DNA from: JAWKRB01 sp041389885
Lineage (GTDB): Bacteria; Myxococcota_A; Polyangia; Polyangiales; Ga0077539
Length of the DNA stretch: 64,000 bases
Assembly (NCBI GenBank): GCA_041389885.1
Contig: JAWKRB010000035.1
Coordinates: forward strand, 1 to 64,000
Direction: 5' to 3'
The notes under the pieces: model-generated
Database searches by the model: none
Told to the model about the DNA's origin: nothing
The model's input: the letters and a program-made list of their open reading frames with translations, nothing else
Translations under genes and position numbers: made by a program
Shown: piece after piece, positions 35,450-44,334 of the stretch
How the letters are laid out: every line of letters begins with the position of its first letter
Numbering within the stretch: position 1 is the stretch's first letter

Positions 35450-36715
35450 TCACACGACGAACTCGAAGCCGTTGCTCCAGAACGCGAAGAGCGAGCCCTG
35501 CAGGATCGCGAACGCCGCGGAGAGCCCGAGGTCGAGCTCCTCGCGCGTCTCGGTGACCTTCGCGACGCCGACGTAGAGCGCGAAGGCGACGAGCACGTAG
35601 CGCGGCATCCCGTACCAGCTCCGAAACAGCGGCGCGGTCACGAGCAGCGCGCCGAAGAGCACCCACGAGCGGCGCACGCCCGCGCGGTGGGCCGCGGCGA
35701 GCGCGGCGATGGCGAAGATCGCGAAGCCCACCATGACCCGCGACGTGAGCCGCAGCTGGCGAGGCACGTCGATGAGAAAGACGCCCTGCAGGATCGAGCG
35801 CACGGGGTTCCCGAGGTGCGCGCCCCAGGCGGCCTGGATGTGCACGAACGCGAGGGGGTCGCCCGCGGTGGCCTCGTTCATCAGCATGACCGCGCCGACC
35901 CCGAGGCCCGCCGCGCAGACCCCGAGGACCACCCGGAGGTCGATGCGCCTCGTCTCGAGGGCCTCGAGCAGGAGCGCGGGCACGAGGAGAACGCCGGTGC
36001 TGCGGGTGAGGCCCAGCGCGAAGGCCGCGAGCGCCGCCCAGATCCAGCGGTCGCGGCGCGCGAGGAACAGCGCGGCGAGCGAGAGCGCGAGGAAGGGTCC
36101 CTCGGTGAGCATCGCCGAGAGCAGAAACGCCGAGGGGAAGAGGAAGAGGTACCGCACCGCGCGCCGCGCGACGGCCTCGCCGAAGTCGTGGCGCACCATC
36201 GCGTGGAGCAGCGTGGCCGCGACGAGCAGGCTCGCGTTCGCGAGGATCATCCCGGCGACGTAGGGGCCGCCCACGAGCGCGCCGAGCCACCGGGACATCA
36301 GCGGGAGCCCAGGGAAGAACGCGTAGACGTCCTGACGCGCGGGGTTGAAGGTGGAGATCGTGGGGTAGCCGCCCGCGGCGATGCGCAGGTACCACCCGAC
36401 GTCGAAGGCCGCCCACACGTCGAGCCACGAAGATCCCGTGGGCGTGAGCCGCGAGAGCCCACGGAGCCCGGCGAACACGTGCCTCGCGATGATCGCGCAC
36501 ACGACGAGCGCGGCGCGCGTGGCGACGAACCACCGCAGCGCATGGGCGAAGGGCCCTCGCAGCGCCGACCACGAGGGCATCACCGCGACCTCGCCGCTGC
36601 GCCGCTCGCTCTCGGCCTCCTCCACCGCCGCTCGCGCGCGCGCCTGGTGCAGGTGCCGCGCGCGCCTTCGCGACGAGAGCGCCGACGTGAAGTCCTTCAT
36701 GGAAGGGCGCGCCAT
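35450..36715 (-). CDS. PIG-V-like mannosyltransferase (GT-C membrane protein)
   Basis: A 421-residue polytopic protein with about ten hydrophobic segments. The first outer loop AAFDVGWYLRIAAGGYPT carries the D-x-x-W-Y pattern and is followed by FFPGLPLMSRWLG, as in bacterial relatives of GPI mannosyltransferase II (PIG-V, PF04188). Later the family block LTRSTGVLLVPALLLE occurs. These proteins move a sugar from a polyprenyl-phosphate donor onto a lipid outside the membrane. A GT2 enzyme that could make the donor is the next gene downstream. A 35-45 residue basic N-terminal tail may mean the start lies further in, at Met46. Confidence 0.7.
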   Translation of the reverse strand: MARPSMKDFTSALSSRRRARHLHQARARAAVEEAESERRSGEVAVMPSWSALRGPFAHALRWFVATRAALVVCAIIARHVFAGLRGLSRLTPTGSSWLDVWAAFDVGWYLRIAAGGYPTISTFNPARQDVYAFFPGLPLMSRWLGALVGGPYVAGMILANASLLVAATLLHAMVRHDFGEAVARRAVRYLFLFPSAFLLSAMLTEGPFLALSLAALFLARRDRWIWAALAAFALGLTRSTGVLLVPALLLEALETRRIDLRVVLGVCAAGLGVGAVMLMNEATAGDPLAFVHIQAAWGAHLGNPVRSILQGVFLIDVPRQLRLTSRVMVGFAIFAIAALAAAHRAGVRRSWVLFGALLVTAPLFRSWYGMPRYVLVAFALYVGVAKVTETREELDLGLSAAFAILQGSLFAFWSNGFEFVV

Positions 36716-36792
36716 GGCAACGTTCGTACCGCGGGCCCACAGCTCCGACTCCGCGGGAATTCAGGGTCTTTCGTGTCGTGCACTCTGCACGG

Positions 36793-37728
36793 TCAGCCGC
36801 GCCGGGTTCGGCGCCACAGCGTGCTCGGCGCGACGCCGAGGATCTCCGCGGCCCTCGTGCGGTTGCCCCCGGTCGCCTCGAGCACGGCCTCGATGTGCAG
36901 GCGCTCGACCTCCGCGAGGGTGATCGACTCGCCGATGGCGCGGCGCCTCGGCGTGCGCGCGCGCCCCAGCACGGTCTCTGGCAGCGCCTCGCGGCGCACG
37001 ACCGACCCGTCGGTCAGCGCCACCGCGTGCTCGACGGCGTTCTCGAGCTCGCGCACGTTGCCGGGCCAGTGGTACGCGGTGAGCGCGGCGCCCGCGGCGG
37101 TGGAGAGCGACAGCGGCGCGGCGGGGTGCCTCTGCGCCGCGGCGAGAAAGTGCCGCGCGAGCGGGAGGATGTCCTCGCGCCGCTCGCGCAGCGCGGGGAC
37201 GTGCACCGAGAGCACGTTGAGGCGGTAGTACAGGTCCTCGCGAAAGCGCCCGGCGCCCACGAGGTCGACGAGGTCGGCGTTCGTCGCGGTGATCACCCGC
37301 GCGTCGACCGCGATCGCCGCGCGGCTGCCTACGGGGCGCACCTCGCGCTCTTGCAGCACGCGGAGCAGCTTCGACTGCATCGAGGCCGACATCTCGCCGA
37401 CCTCATCGAGAAAGAGCGTGCCGCCCTGCGCCGCCGCGAAGAGCCCCTGGGTGTCACGGTCGGCCCCGGTGAAGGCGCCGCGGAGATAGCCGAAGAGCTC
37501 GCTCTCGAGGAGGCTCTCGGGGATCGCGCCGGTGTTGACGGGCACGAGCGGGCCCGCCGATCGCGCCGAGTGCTGGTGGATGAAGCGCGCGACCTGCTCC
37601 TTGCCGGTGCCGCTCTCGCCCGTCACCAGCACCGTCGCCTGGGTGCGCGCGAAGCGACGGGCGCGCGCCAGCGTCTGCAGGAACGACTTGCTGTGCGCGA
37701 TGAGTTCAGCGCCCTCGGGGATCAGCAT
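36793..37728 (-). CDS. Sigma-54 dependent transcriptional activator (no sensor domain)
   Basis: A 311-residue bacterial enhancer-binding protein. The AAA+ domain fills residues about 10-240 with Walker A GESGTGKE, the sigma-54 contact loop GAFTGA, Walker B TLFLDEVGEM and the WPGNVRELEN segment. A Fis-type helix-turn-helix ends the protein (NRTRAAEILGVAPSTLWR). The usual N-terminal receiver, GAF or PAS domain is missing: the AAA+ fold begins almost at once after MLIPEGAELIAHS. Activity may be set by expression or a partner protein. Confidence 0.88.
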   Translation of the reverse strand: MLIPEGAELIAHSKSFLQTLARARRFARTQATVLVTGESGTGKEQVARFIHQHSARSAGPLVPVNTGAIPESLLESELFGYLRGAFTGADRDTQGLFAAAQGGTLFLDEVGEMSASMQSKLLRVLQEREVRPVGSRAAIAVDARVITATNADLVDLVGAGRFREDLYYRLNVLSVHVPALRERREDILPLARHFLAAAQRHPAAPLSLSTAAGAALTAYHWPGNVRELENAVEHAVALTDGSVVRREALPETVLGRARTPRRRAIGESITLAEVERLHIEAVLEATGGNRTRAAEILGVAPSTLWRRTRRG

Positions 37729-38241
37729 GACGCGACACGATACGCGAGCCCGCCCCGCAACGACGGCGACCGCAGCGCGGAGAGCTGCGTGGTGAAGGCG
37801 CGCACGGAGCACGACCGACCGACCCGCGGTGAGGCTTTGCCGTCGTGGGGCAAGCGTGGAGAAAGCCCGGCACCCGCGGGTCTCGTCGCCGCTGGGGGGA
37901 ACGCGGGCCTCGCGAACGGTGGCCCTGGGGTTCACCCGGGGCGGTGCGTGACCCCGCCTGAACTGTCTGGTCGCAGAGGCCCGCGACATCGAATGAAGGT
38001 CGCAACGGGGCGCCCTTCTACCGCGGGCCCAACACAGACCCCGACGAGCAGCGCCGAGGCGAAGGCGCACGGGGGGTTGACCGCCAGGACCTCGCCGCCA
38101 GGGTCTTCGGCCACACGGCCCGAACCCGAACGAAACCTCGTGATCGACCGAAGCGTTCGAAGGTCACTCATCAGGATCAAAGCAATAACTCCTTGATTCC
38201 CACGCACCGCGGGTGCGACGATGCGGCCCAGAAGAAGAATC
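37729..38241. other. Gene-free stretch with a dispersed-repeat piece
   Basis: 513 bp with no convincing gene. Positions about 37745-37825 match the segment at about 50165-50245 (shared core cggcgaccgcagcgcggaga and a following cacggagc-type stretch), so a fragment of the repeat found within the copy near 50 kb also lies here. The last 100 bp are less GC-rich and may carry the promoter for the gene at 38242. Confidence 0.5.
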
Positions 38242-38688
38242 GTGAACCAACCCTCGAATTCAGGTCACGGAGCGATGCCCTTCGGGCCTCCGGCAGGGTC
38301 CTACGGCGTTCCCACGAGCGGCTCGAACCCCTCAGGTTTTCGCTTCTCCGAAGCAGACCGCGGGGTCTTCGGCGGGCTCGCGGCGAACCTTCGGGTCGTG
38401 AGCGTGCTCTGGATCCTCTTCGGTGTGCTCGGCACCCTCCTCACCGCCCCCAACGTGGTGCTCCAGGGGGTGCGCGGTCTCTCGGGCTTTCTCGGCAGCG
38501 TCGGCGCGCTCGTTCAGGGGATCACCCTGCGGGCCGCGCACGAGCACCTTCGCCGCGTCGCCACCGGTGCGGGCGACGACCTCTCCTCGGCGATGGCGGG
38601 CGTCGCGGGGCTTCGCCCGTACTACACCACGATGCTCGTCGTGACCCTCTTGCAGGTGGCAGCGACCCTCCTCGCGCTGGTGGTGTGA
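38242..38688 (+). CDS. Small membrane protein (paralogue pair, first)
   Basis: A 148-residue protein. A Pro/Gly/Ser-rich N-terminus (GPPAGSYG) leads to FRFSEADRGVFGGLAANLR, then two hydrophobic segments, a middle cytoplasmic helix and a final TM segment. The same plan recurs in the next gene, so they look like paralogues. The GTG at 38242 is favoured by an AGAAGAAG stretch just upstream; an ATG at 38221 is possible. No known family. Confidence 0.62.
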   Translation: MNQPSNSGHGAMPFGPPAGSYGVPTSGSNPSGFRFSEADRGVFGGLAANLRVVSVLWILFGVLGTLLTAPNVVLQGVRGLSGFLGSVGALVQGITLRAAHEHLRRVATGAGDDLSSAMAGVAGLRPYYTTMLVVTLLQVAATLLALVV

Positions 38689-38690
38689 GC

Positions 38691-39179
38691 ATGATGCATC
38701 CGCCTTTCTCGCCCGGGCCTCCCGCTGGCGGCTACGAATTCGGTGAGGCCGAGAACCAGGTCTTTCGCGAGCTCGCACAGCGCATGCGCTGGACGATCCT
38801 GGCGCAGGTCAGCTCCCTCGTCGCAGGCGCGATCGCGGTCTTGGTCACCGTGCTTCGCATGAACGCCACCACGGTGCAGGTCGGCGCGGTCTCGATGCAG
38901 GTCGACGGCGTCGGTGCGGCCGCCGTGGGAGGGCTCGGCGCGCTGTTGATCTCGGCGATCTTTTCGGGCTTCGTCGCGTACTTCCTCGGGGGTTCGGCGG
39001 CGGCCTTCGCGCGCGTCGCCAACACCCGCGGCGAAGACGTGCCGAACCTGATCGCGGCCCTCGCCGCGCAGCGGTCGTACTTCGGAGTGCTCAAGTGGCT
39101 CGCGATCCTCGGCTGCGTGTTCGGCGCGTTCGCGTGTGTGCTCGGGATCCTCGCGGCAGCGGCCTCGCTCTCGCGCTGA
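38691..39179 (+). CDS. Small membrane protein (paralogue pair, second)
   Basis: A 162-residue protein: N-terminal PPFSPGPPAGGYEFGEAENQ, then four hydrophobic segments in two hairpins around a loop (ANTRGEDVPNLIAALAAQRSYF). It starts 2 bp after the previous stop; a GTG two codons earlier overlaps that stop. The shared PPAG-Y-F-EA-VF-LA-R pattern at both N-termini supports duplication. Function unknown. Confidence 0.66.
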   Translation: MMHPPFSPGPPAGGYEFGEAENQVFRELAQRMRWTILAQVSSLVAGAIAVLVTVLRMNATTVQVGAVSMQVDGVGAAAVGGLGALLISAIFSGFVAYFLGGSAAAFARVANTRGEDVPNLIAALAAQRSYFGVLKWLAILGCVFGAFACVLGILAAAASLSR

Positions 39180-39384
39180 CCGAAGCCCCGCGCGCGAGAC
39201 GCTTCGGAGAACGATCGCCGGCGGGATCGCGCGGGGGCGACCTTCACCCCCCATCCCCGCGCCCGCGACGGTCTGCGCGCGCTCCCGAGATCACGGCGAC
39301 GAACGTCATCCGCCCACCATGGCCCTCGACGACGGTGCCGTCGTGGCGCTCGCGAAGCTCGCGACCGTCACTCCGTTGCGCGCG

Positions 39385-39978
39385 TCACCGCCTCGGTGCG
39401 TACGCGTGGAACGCGGCGAGCACGTCTCCCGCGTTCGCAAGCTTCGTGCGCGAGACGGCCACGTCTCCGCCCGCGAAGTGAAAGCGCTCGATGCGGTCTG
39501 CGCCCGACACCACCAGCACGCTGCGGTCACGGAGGTCGGCCCAGCGGTGCTGCACCGTCCCCACCCAGCCCCACGCGACCAAGCCGTTCGCGTCGACCCG
39601 CGCGGGGAGGTTCCTCCGTCCGAGCAGGAACATCGCCGCGCTCACCGCGAGCGTACCGAGGGCCGCCGCGAGCGCCGCGGTCGGCGCGAAGCTCGCGCGG
39701 TAGGCCGCGTCGTAGGTCGCGCGGTGCGACTCATACGACTCGCCGGGCCGCGCGAAGGAGCCCCCGGCCGAACGGGTCGCCGCGGACCGCGCGACGCTGT
39801 CTGCGATCGCGAGCCCCGGCAGCGCGCCGAGGACCACCCCGGCCACGAGCGCGAGCACGTACAGCCTCGCCGAGAGCCTTGCAGAGACGACGCCCATCGG
39901 GTGCCCTGTCGGGGGCGGTTGCGGTGACGTCACGCCAGGCCCTCCAGGCGGCGGTCCGTTCCAGTGCGGCGGTTGCAT
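39385..39978 (-). CDS. Membrane protein with a PH-like C-terminal domain
   Basis: A 197-residue protein: Pro/Gly-rich N-terminus, two hydrophobic segments (about 38-60 and 96-118) and a C-terminal beta-rich domain (LPARVDANGLVAWGWVGTVQHRWADLRD) resembling bacterial PH/YcxB-type domains, which often follow paired membrane helices. No enzyme motif. Confidence 0.6.
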   Translation of the reverse strand: MQPPHWNGPPPGGPGVTSPQPPPTGHPMGVVSARLSARLYVLALVAGVVLGALPGLAIADSVARSAATRSAGGSFARPGESYESHRATYDAAYRASFAPTAALAAALGTLAVSAAMFLLGRRNLPARVDANGLVAWGWVGTVQHRWADLRDRSVLVVSGADRIERFHFAGGDVAVSRTKLANAGDVLAAFHAYAPRR

Positions 39979-40025
39979 GGTCGAGACGTCTACATCGAGA
40001 CGATGGGCATGACGAGTCGTGGCTC

Positions 40026-40169
40026 ATGTCCCCTCCGGGGTGGGGGATGAACCCCGCGCACCTCGCGTCGTCGGTGCATCGTGCGCGGGCCGCGGAGCGC
40101 ATCACCGACGGTGAGGCGCGTAAGGCGCTCGGCCTGCCCCTCGGCGCGCCGCTGCCCTTCGAGGCGTGA
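40026..40169 (+). CDS. Small ORF of 47 codons, possibly real
   Basis: ATG at 40026 opens a 47-residue frame ending LGLPLGAPLPFEA with strong third-position GC bias like the neighbouring genes. There is no clear ribosome site. It may be a short peptide gene or the tail of a longer gene whose 5' part is lost. Confidence 0.35.
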   Translation: MSPPGWGMNPAHLASSVHRARAAERITDGEARKALGLPLGAPLPFEA

Positions 40170-40299
40170 CGCTTGGGTCGACTCGGGCTCCTCGCTACCC
40201 TGGCAACCCGCTGTCATCCTCGCGAATTCCCGCGTGACAGCCCCCGCGCGCGCTGAACCATCCTCCCGCTCCCCACACATCTGCGGGGGGATCAATCAC

Positions 40300-40787
40300 C
40301 CAACGGGTTACGCCCGACGCGCACCTCCGCAGCCAGGCTCTTCGCGCCCCAGAAGGCGACGAAATGCCCCTTGTGCGAAGCGAGCTCGCCCTCCCTGTAC
40401 GCACACTCGCGAATCATCCGCACCACGTCGAGACGCTACGTCAGCTCTGCCCCCGCTCCATCCCCCCGCCGCGCGCCGCGCGCAGACGTCACCCTCCCGC
40501 ACGCCCCTCACGACGCGCGCTCACCCCACCCTCAATCCCGCGCGTCGCAAGGGTCCCTCGCCCTCGCGAACCAGCGGCTCCTCGGTCTCCTCGCCGACTT
40601 GATCACGGCGATGAACTTCATCCGTCCGCCGCACCCGTCGCACTTCAGCGCGTCGACACCCCACACCCGCTGCAGCAGCGTTGCCCAGTCCCACGTCGTC
40701 AGCCCTACCCGCCGCAGCGCCGCGATCCCCGAGGACCACGCGCTCGCCTCGACCTCAACCCCGCCGCCCTCCCCGACGGTGCCGGAG
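40300..40787 (-). mobile_element. IS91-like element remnant: transposase 3' end plus terminal repeat
   Basis: Read on the minus strand, the piece starts near 40787 with coding similarity to other fragments here (LTTWDWATLLQRVWGVDALK, then CDGCGGRMKFIAVIK). A deletion then joins straight to the protein tail LRRAGLRVG, ending near 40535. A GC-rich tail follows and then one copy of the ~140-bp mini-element (40300-40438), ending CCCGTTGG. The C-x2-C-G-G-R-M zinc-ribbon end is typical of IS91-family (Y2/HUH rolling-circle) transposases. Only the last ~80 codons remain, so it cannot transpose by itself. Confidence 0.65.
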
Positions 40788-41160
40788 TGACCGCATCCAA
40801 CGGCCCGCGCGCCGTCGCGGTGATGGGTTGCATCGACGAGGCTGACATCCCGCGCGGGTGGTTGAGCGAGATGTCGACGCGGCAGAAGGCGAGCGCCACG
40901 AAGGGGTGATCACGGGGGCGGAGACGGGGGGCGCAGGGGCGTAGATGGTTCGAGTGCGAACGATCTCGGTGACCGTGTGTCCCGCGGGGACGGGAGCTGT
41001 GCGCGCAGGAGCGGGAGCGAGGATGGTTCGAATACGAACGATTGCGGCGGGCGTCTGAGAGGTGAGAGCGCGAGACGTGGGGGCGGGGAGGAGTGGGCTG
41101 CGCGGCGAGCGGGGGACGACTGCCTGGAGCGCGCAGCGGGGAGATGGAATCGGTCAGGGA

Positions 41161-41310
41161 GGCAGTGGTAGCGTCGCGTCGTGGAGCGGGTCGAAGGGGA
41201 GCACAGCGAGGGCGGGGGCGAGCTCTCCTCACATCCGAGGGGGACTCCGTCCCCTTCGAGGACGCGGCGACCGTCGCCTCGGGAGTGCTCGGCGAGCTCA
41301 ACCCGTTGGG
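41161..41310 (+). repeat. Diverged mini-element copy (reverse of most copies)
   Basis: Begins ggcagtggtagcgtcgcgtc and ends aacccgttggg, matching both ends of the ~150-bp mini-element in reverse orientation; the centre has diverged. It ends 29 bp before the start of the next gene, so it may carry or have displaced that gene's promoter. Confidence 0.6.
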
Positions 41311-41339
41311 CGCCTTATCCTCTCTCAAGAGGGTGCGCA

Positions 41340-41984
41340 GTGCGCGGCGTGGTCGGCTGTCTTCTCGCCTGGATCGTTTCGCTCGGAACGAGCTCGGCGT
41401 ACGCGCAGGAGCACCGCGCGCAACCGGTCTGCAGTCCGGGTCTTCTGCGTGGAGTGCGTGGTTGCGAGAGTCCGAACGAACCATCCACCGTGACCGTGGC
41501 GACGGACGATCCCTCGGACCGCTACACGGTGCGCCTGGAGGCGCGGGACACCGTGCTGCACTGTCCGGAGATGACCCTCCGGCAGCCCTGCACGGTGAGG
41601 GTTGAAGCAGGGGCCCGTCTTCATGTCCACGTCGGGGGCGACGCGAGCGCGCGGTCTGCTATCACGGCTCCGCGTGGTCGACTGACGCTCACGGTCGAGC
41701 GCCGCAGTCACGGACTGCTCGTGGGCGGTGCCGCGCTGATCACGCTCGGAGGAGGGGTGCTGATCGCGAGCGTGGCGTCCGGGCTGGAGGGCTTCGTCTG
41801 GGCCGTCTTCCTCGGCAGCCCCAGCGTGATCGCAGGGATCGTCCTGAGCCTCGTGGACGTCTTCATTTCCCACGCACGCCTCGTGCCCTCACCCTCTGGT
41901 CTACCGAGTTCCTCGATCCTTCCAGCGCCGATCGAGGGGCCTGCCGCGACGGTGCTCCTCAACGCGCCCCCGCTACGGTTCTGA
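41340..41984 (+). CDS. Secreted or membrane-anchored hypothetical protein
   Basis: A 214-residue protein starting at GTG 41340 behind an AAGAGGG site. A signal peptide (VVGCLLAWIVSLGTSSAYA, cleavage before QE) is followed by a beta-rich region with two cysteine pairs (about residues 30-110), then two hydrophobic segments around residues 120-170 and a Pro/Ser tail. It lies 1 bp upstream of the caspase-like/SUMF1 gene and is probably co-expressed; the two may work together in the envelope. No known family. Confidence 0.68.
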   Translation: MRGVVGCLLAWIVSLGTSSAYAQEHRAQPVCSPGLLRGVRGCESPNEPSTVTVATDDPSDRYTVRLEARDTVLHCPEMTLRQPCTVRVEAGARLHVHVGGDASARSAITAPRGRLTLTVERRSHGLLVGGAALITLGGGVLIASVASGLEGFVWAVFLGSPSVIAGIVLSLVDVFISHARLVPSPSGLPSSSILPAPIEGPAATVLLNAPPLRF

Positions 41985-41985
41985 G

Positions 41986-43617
41986 ATGCTCGTACGATGG
42001 CAGCGCATCGCGCTCGTCAAGAGCGTCTTCGCGGTGATCGCGGGGTGCGCAACGATCCCCTCCGTTTCCCCGCGCGAGAGCAGCCGCGAGCTGCCCCGAC
42101 GACGCTTCGCGCGACGCGTCGCGCTGGTGCTGGGCAACAGCCGCTACGTGCGCGCGACGGCGCTACCCCGCGCGACCGACGATGCCCGACTCGTGGCTGC
42201 GAGCCTCCAGCGCATCGGCTTTCACGTCACGTTGCGCGTCGACACCGATCGCGACGCCCTCACACACGCGGTTCGAGGCTTCACGCGGGACCTCGCGCGC
42301 AACGACCTCGCGCTGGTCTTCTACGCGGGTCACGCCGTCAGTGTCGCGGGGCGCAACTACCTGCTGCCGGTGGAGTTCGACACCACCTCCGAAGAGGAAC
42401 TGACCGATCACGTCGTTCATCATGCCGTCGCCCTGGAGGAACTCTCCCGACCCCTCCAGGCCCGCGGCGCCACCCACGTGCTGGTCCTTGACGCAGGTCG
42501 AATCAGTCCGTGGGGCGCAGAGGACACGTCGCAACGCCTCGGCTACGGGGACCTCGGTGTCGGCCTCGCGAGGATGCAGGGTCCCGCGGAGAGCGTGGTG
42601 GTGTTCGCGAACGCTCCGGGGCGGGTCACCGAGGACGAACGCGCGTCGCGCAGCCCGTTCTCCATGGCCTTCGCGCGCCACCTCGTCGCCTCGGTGCCCC
42701 TCGGCGAAATGCTTCGGCGTGTGCGCGTCGAGGTGCTCCAGGCCACGCACGACCGACAATGGGTCTGGCAGCACGAGGCGCTGACTCACACGGTGACCCT
42801 GCGAAGGGAGGGGCCGCTGCCCGAGATGCATTGCCCTGAAGGGATGGCCGCCGTGCCCGAGGGATACCTCGAGGTCGGGTCGCAAGACGCTTCCGACATG
42901 AGGGCGCGTCGGTCGGTGTTGGTGCCAGCCTTCTGCATGGATCGTACGGAGGTCACCGTGGACGCCTACCAGCGCTGCGTTGCGGCCGGGGGGTGTTCCC
43001 CGGCGCCGGCCACCGTTCGCTGGGCAGGCTACGCCGACGCCGACCTCGATTTCTGGAGTTCGCAGTGCAACGCAGCGGTGACCGGACGTGGGGGCCATCC
43101 CATCAACTGCGTCGACGCCGATCTCGCGCAGACATACTGCGCGTGGCGCGCAGCGAGGCTGCCCACGGAGCACGAGTGGGAGTACGCCGCGACGGTCGCA
43201 GGAGGCGTTCCTCGACCGCGCCCGTGGGGGGTTCAGCCGCCCGACGCCGCGCGGTTGAACCTGTGTGGTGTCGAGTGTGCGCGCTGGGCGATGGAGACGG
43301 GACGGACGTGGTCGATGGCGCACGGCGAGGACGACGGGTACGCCTCGACCGCGCCTGCGGACAGCTTTCCCGAGGGGCGGACGCCGCTCGGGCTGTTGCA
43401 CATGGCGGGCAACGTCCATGAGTGGACCGCGTCTCCCTTCTACGGTGATCGTTCGGACGGCGGTCAGGTGATGCTCAGCGCGGGCGTGCGCGCGCTTCGA
43501 GTCGTGCGGGGTGGAGGCTGGATCGACGCGAATCCGCGCTGGGCCGACGCGTCTGCGCGCGGCGCGGCGCTCGAGTCGGGACGCTACGTCGACATCGGGT
43601 TTCGCTGTGCGCAGTGA
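41986..43617 (+). CDS. Caspase-fold (inactive) and SUMF1 fusion lipoprotein
   Basis: A 543-residue protein. Residues 1-21 are a lipoprotein signal ending VIAGC. Residues about 42-260 form a peptidase C14/caspase-like fold (RRVALVLGNSRY, the His116 loop VFYAGHAVS). The strand that normally ends LDACR with the nucleophile Cys reads VLDAGRIS, with Gly171 in its place. Residues about 275-543 form a formylglycine-generating-enzyme-like (SUMF1) domain with EVTVDAYQRC, LPTEHEWEYAA, MAGNVHEWTASPF and VVRGGGW. Caspase-SUMF1 fusions are known in bacteria; the missing Cys predicts no protease activity and suggests a binding role. Confidence 0.82.
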   Translation: MLVRWQRIALVKSVFAVIAGCATIPSVSPRESSRELPRRRFARRVALVLGNSRYVRATALPRATDDARLVAASLQRIGFHVTLRVDTDRDALTHAVRGFTRDLARNDLALVFYAGHAVSVAGRNYLLPVEFDTTSEEELTDHVVHHAVALEELSRPLQARGATHVLVLDAGRISPWGAEDTSQRLGYGDLGVGLARMQGPAESVVVFANAPGRVTEDERASRSPFSMAFARHLVASVPLGEMLRRVRVEVLQATHDRQWVWQHEALTHTVTLRREGPLPEMHCPEGMAAVPEGYLEVGSQDASDMRARRSVLVPAFCMDRTEVTVDAYQRCVAAGGCSPAPATVRWAGYADADLDFWSSQCNAAVTGRGGHPINCVDADLAQTYCAWRAARLPTEHEWEYAATVAGGVPRPRPWGVQPPDAARLNLCGVECARWAMETGRTWSMAHGEDDGYASTAPADSFPEGRTPLGLLHMAGNVHEWTASPFYGDRSDGGQVMLSAGVRALRVVRGGGWIDANPRWADASARGAALESGRYVDIGFRCAQ

Positions 43618-43687
43618 GCGCACAGCGAAAGAGCGCCACGGCCACCGCCACCGCGGTATGGCTCGTGCTGTCGCCCAATCCGTCCGG

Positions 43688-44278
43688 TCAGGCCGGGATC
43701 GGGGGTGGCGGGTCGAGCGTGATGCCCCCGTAGACCCGGTCCACCGAGAGCGCGCCCGTGAGCCCCGTGAGCGCGAGCGACTCCCCGGGGCCCGCCTCGC
43801 GCAACACCCAGTGGTCCCCCTCTCGCGAGTAGAGCTCGATGCGGGCCGTATGCTGAGAGACGAGCACGTAGTCGCGCAGCGAGGCGAGCCGACGGTAGTG
43901 CGCCCACTTCTCTCCGCGGTCGTAGGCCTCGGTGCTGTCGGAGAGCACCTCGACGATCACCGCGGGGTTGGTCATCGCGTGGCGGTCCCCCGGCGAGACC
44001 TCCACCGGACCACACACCACGGAGCCATCGGGGTAGGTCGAGAGCCCGGTGTCTTCGATTCGCACCTTCGCGTCCGAGCTGTACGCGACACACCCGCAGG
44101 GCAGCGCGAGCGCACGAAGCTCTGCGAGAACCGCCGCCGCGAGCGCGCCGTGCGCGAGCGTGCCCCCGACCATCGCGTAGACCCGCCCGTCGAGCCACTC
44201 GTGCCGTAGGCCGCTGGTGCGCTCCAACGCGAGGTAGTCCTCGTAGGAGAGCTTCAATTCCGCCGCGGGAGCAGACAC
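43688..44278 (-). CDS. Uma2 family putative endonuclease
   Basis: A 196-residue protein matching the Uma2/DUF820 family along its length: LKLSYEDYLALE, RHEWLDGRVYAM, the catalytic-strand region STYPDGSVVC and NPAVIVEVLSDSTEAYDRGEKW. The fold is PD-(D/E)XK, but no family member has a firmly known substrate. The GTG at 44278 is chosen because upstream codons run into repeat sequence. Convergent with the caspase-like gene across 70 bp. Confidence 0.85.
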   Translation of the reverse strand: MSAPAAELKLSYEDYLALERTSGLRHEWLDGRVYAMVGGTLAHGALAAAVLAELRALALPCGCVAYSSDAKVRIEDTGLSTYPDGSVVCGPVEVSPGDRHAMTNPAVIVEVLSDSTEAYDRGEKWAHYRRLASLRDYVLVSQHTARIELYSREGDHWVLREAGPGESLALTGLTGALSVDRVYGGITLDPPPPIPA

Positions 44279-44334
44279 ACGCGGAGTCTGCCCGAAGCGC
44301 CCAGGGCTGTCACCCGCGCCGCGGCGGCCGCGAT

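Noticed and set aside
38193..39179. Longer start for the second small membrane protein
   Set aside because: The upstream part of that frame overlaps the first paralogue out of frame and is Arg-rich; ATG at 38691 gives the same domain plan as its paralogue.
39247..39268. A second sequence similar to the CRISPR-like repeat (catccccgcgcccgcg)
   Set aside because: Matches only the first half, lacks the GCGGGG arm, and lies between genes without a partner at spacer distance.
40946..41045. Two short direct repeats (gatggttcga-t-cgaacgat) upstream of the caspase-like operon
   Set aside because: Only two copies 77 bp apart without symmetry to the start; too little to call an operator.
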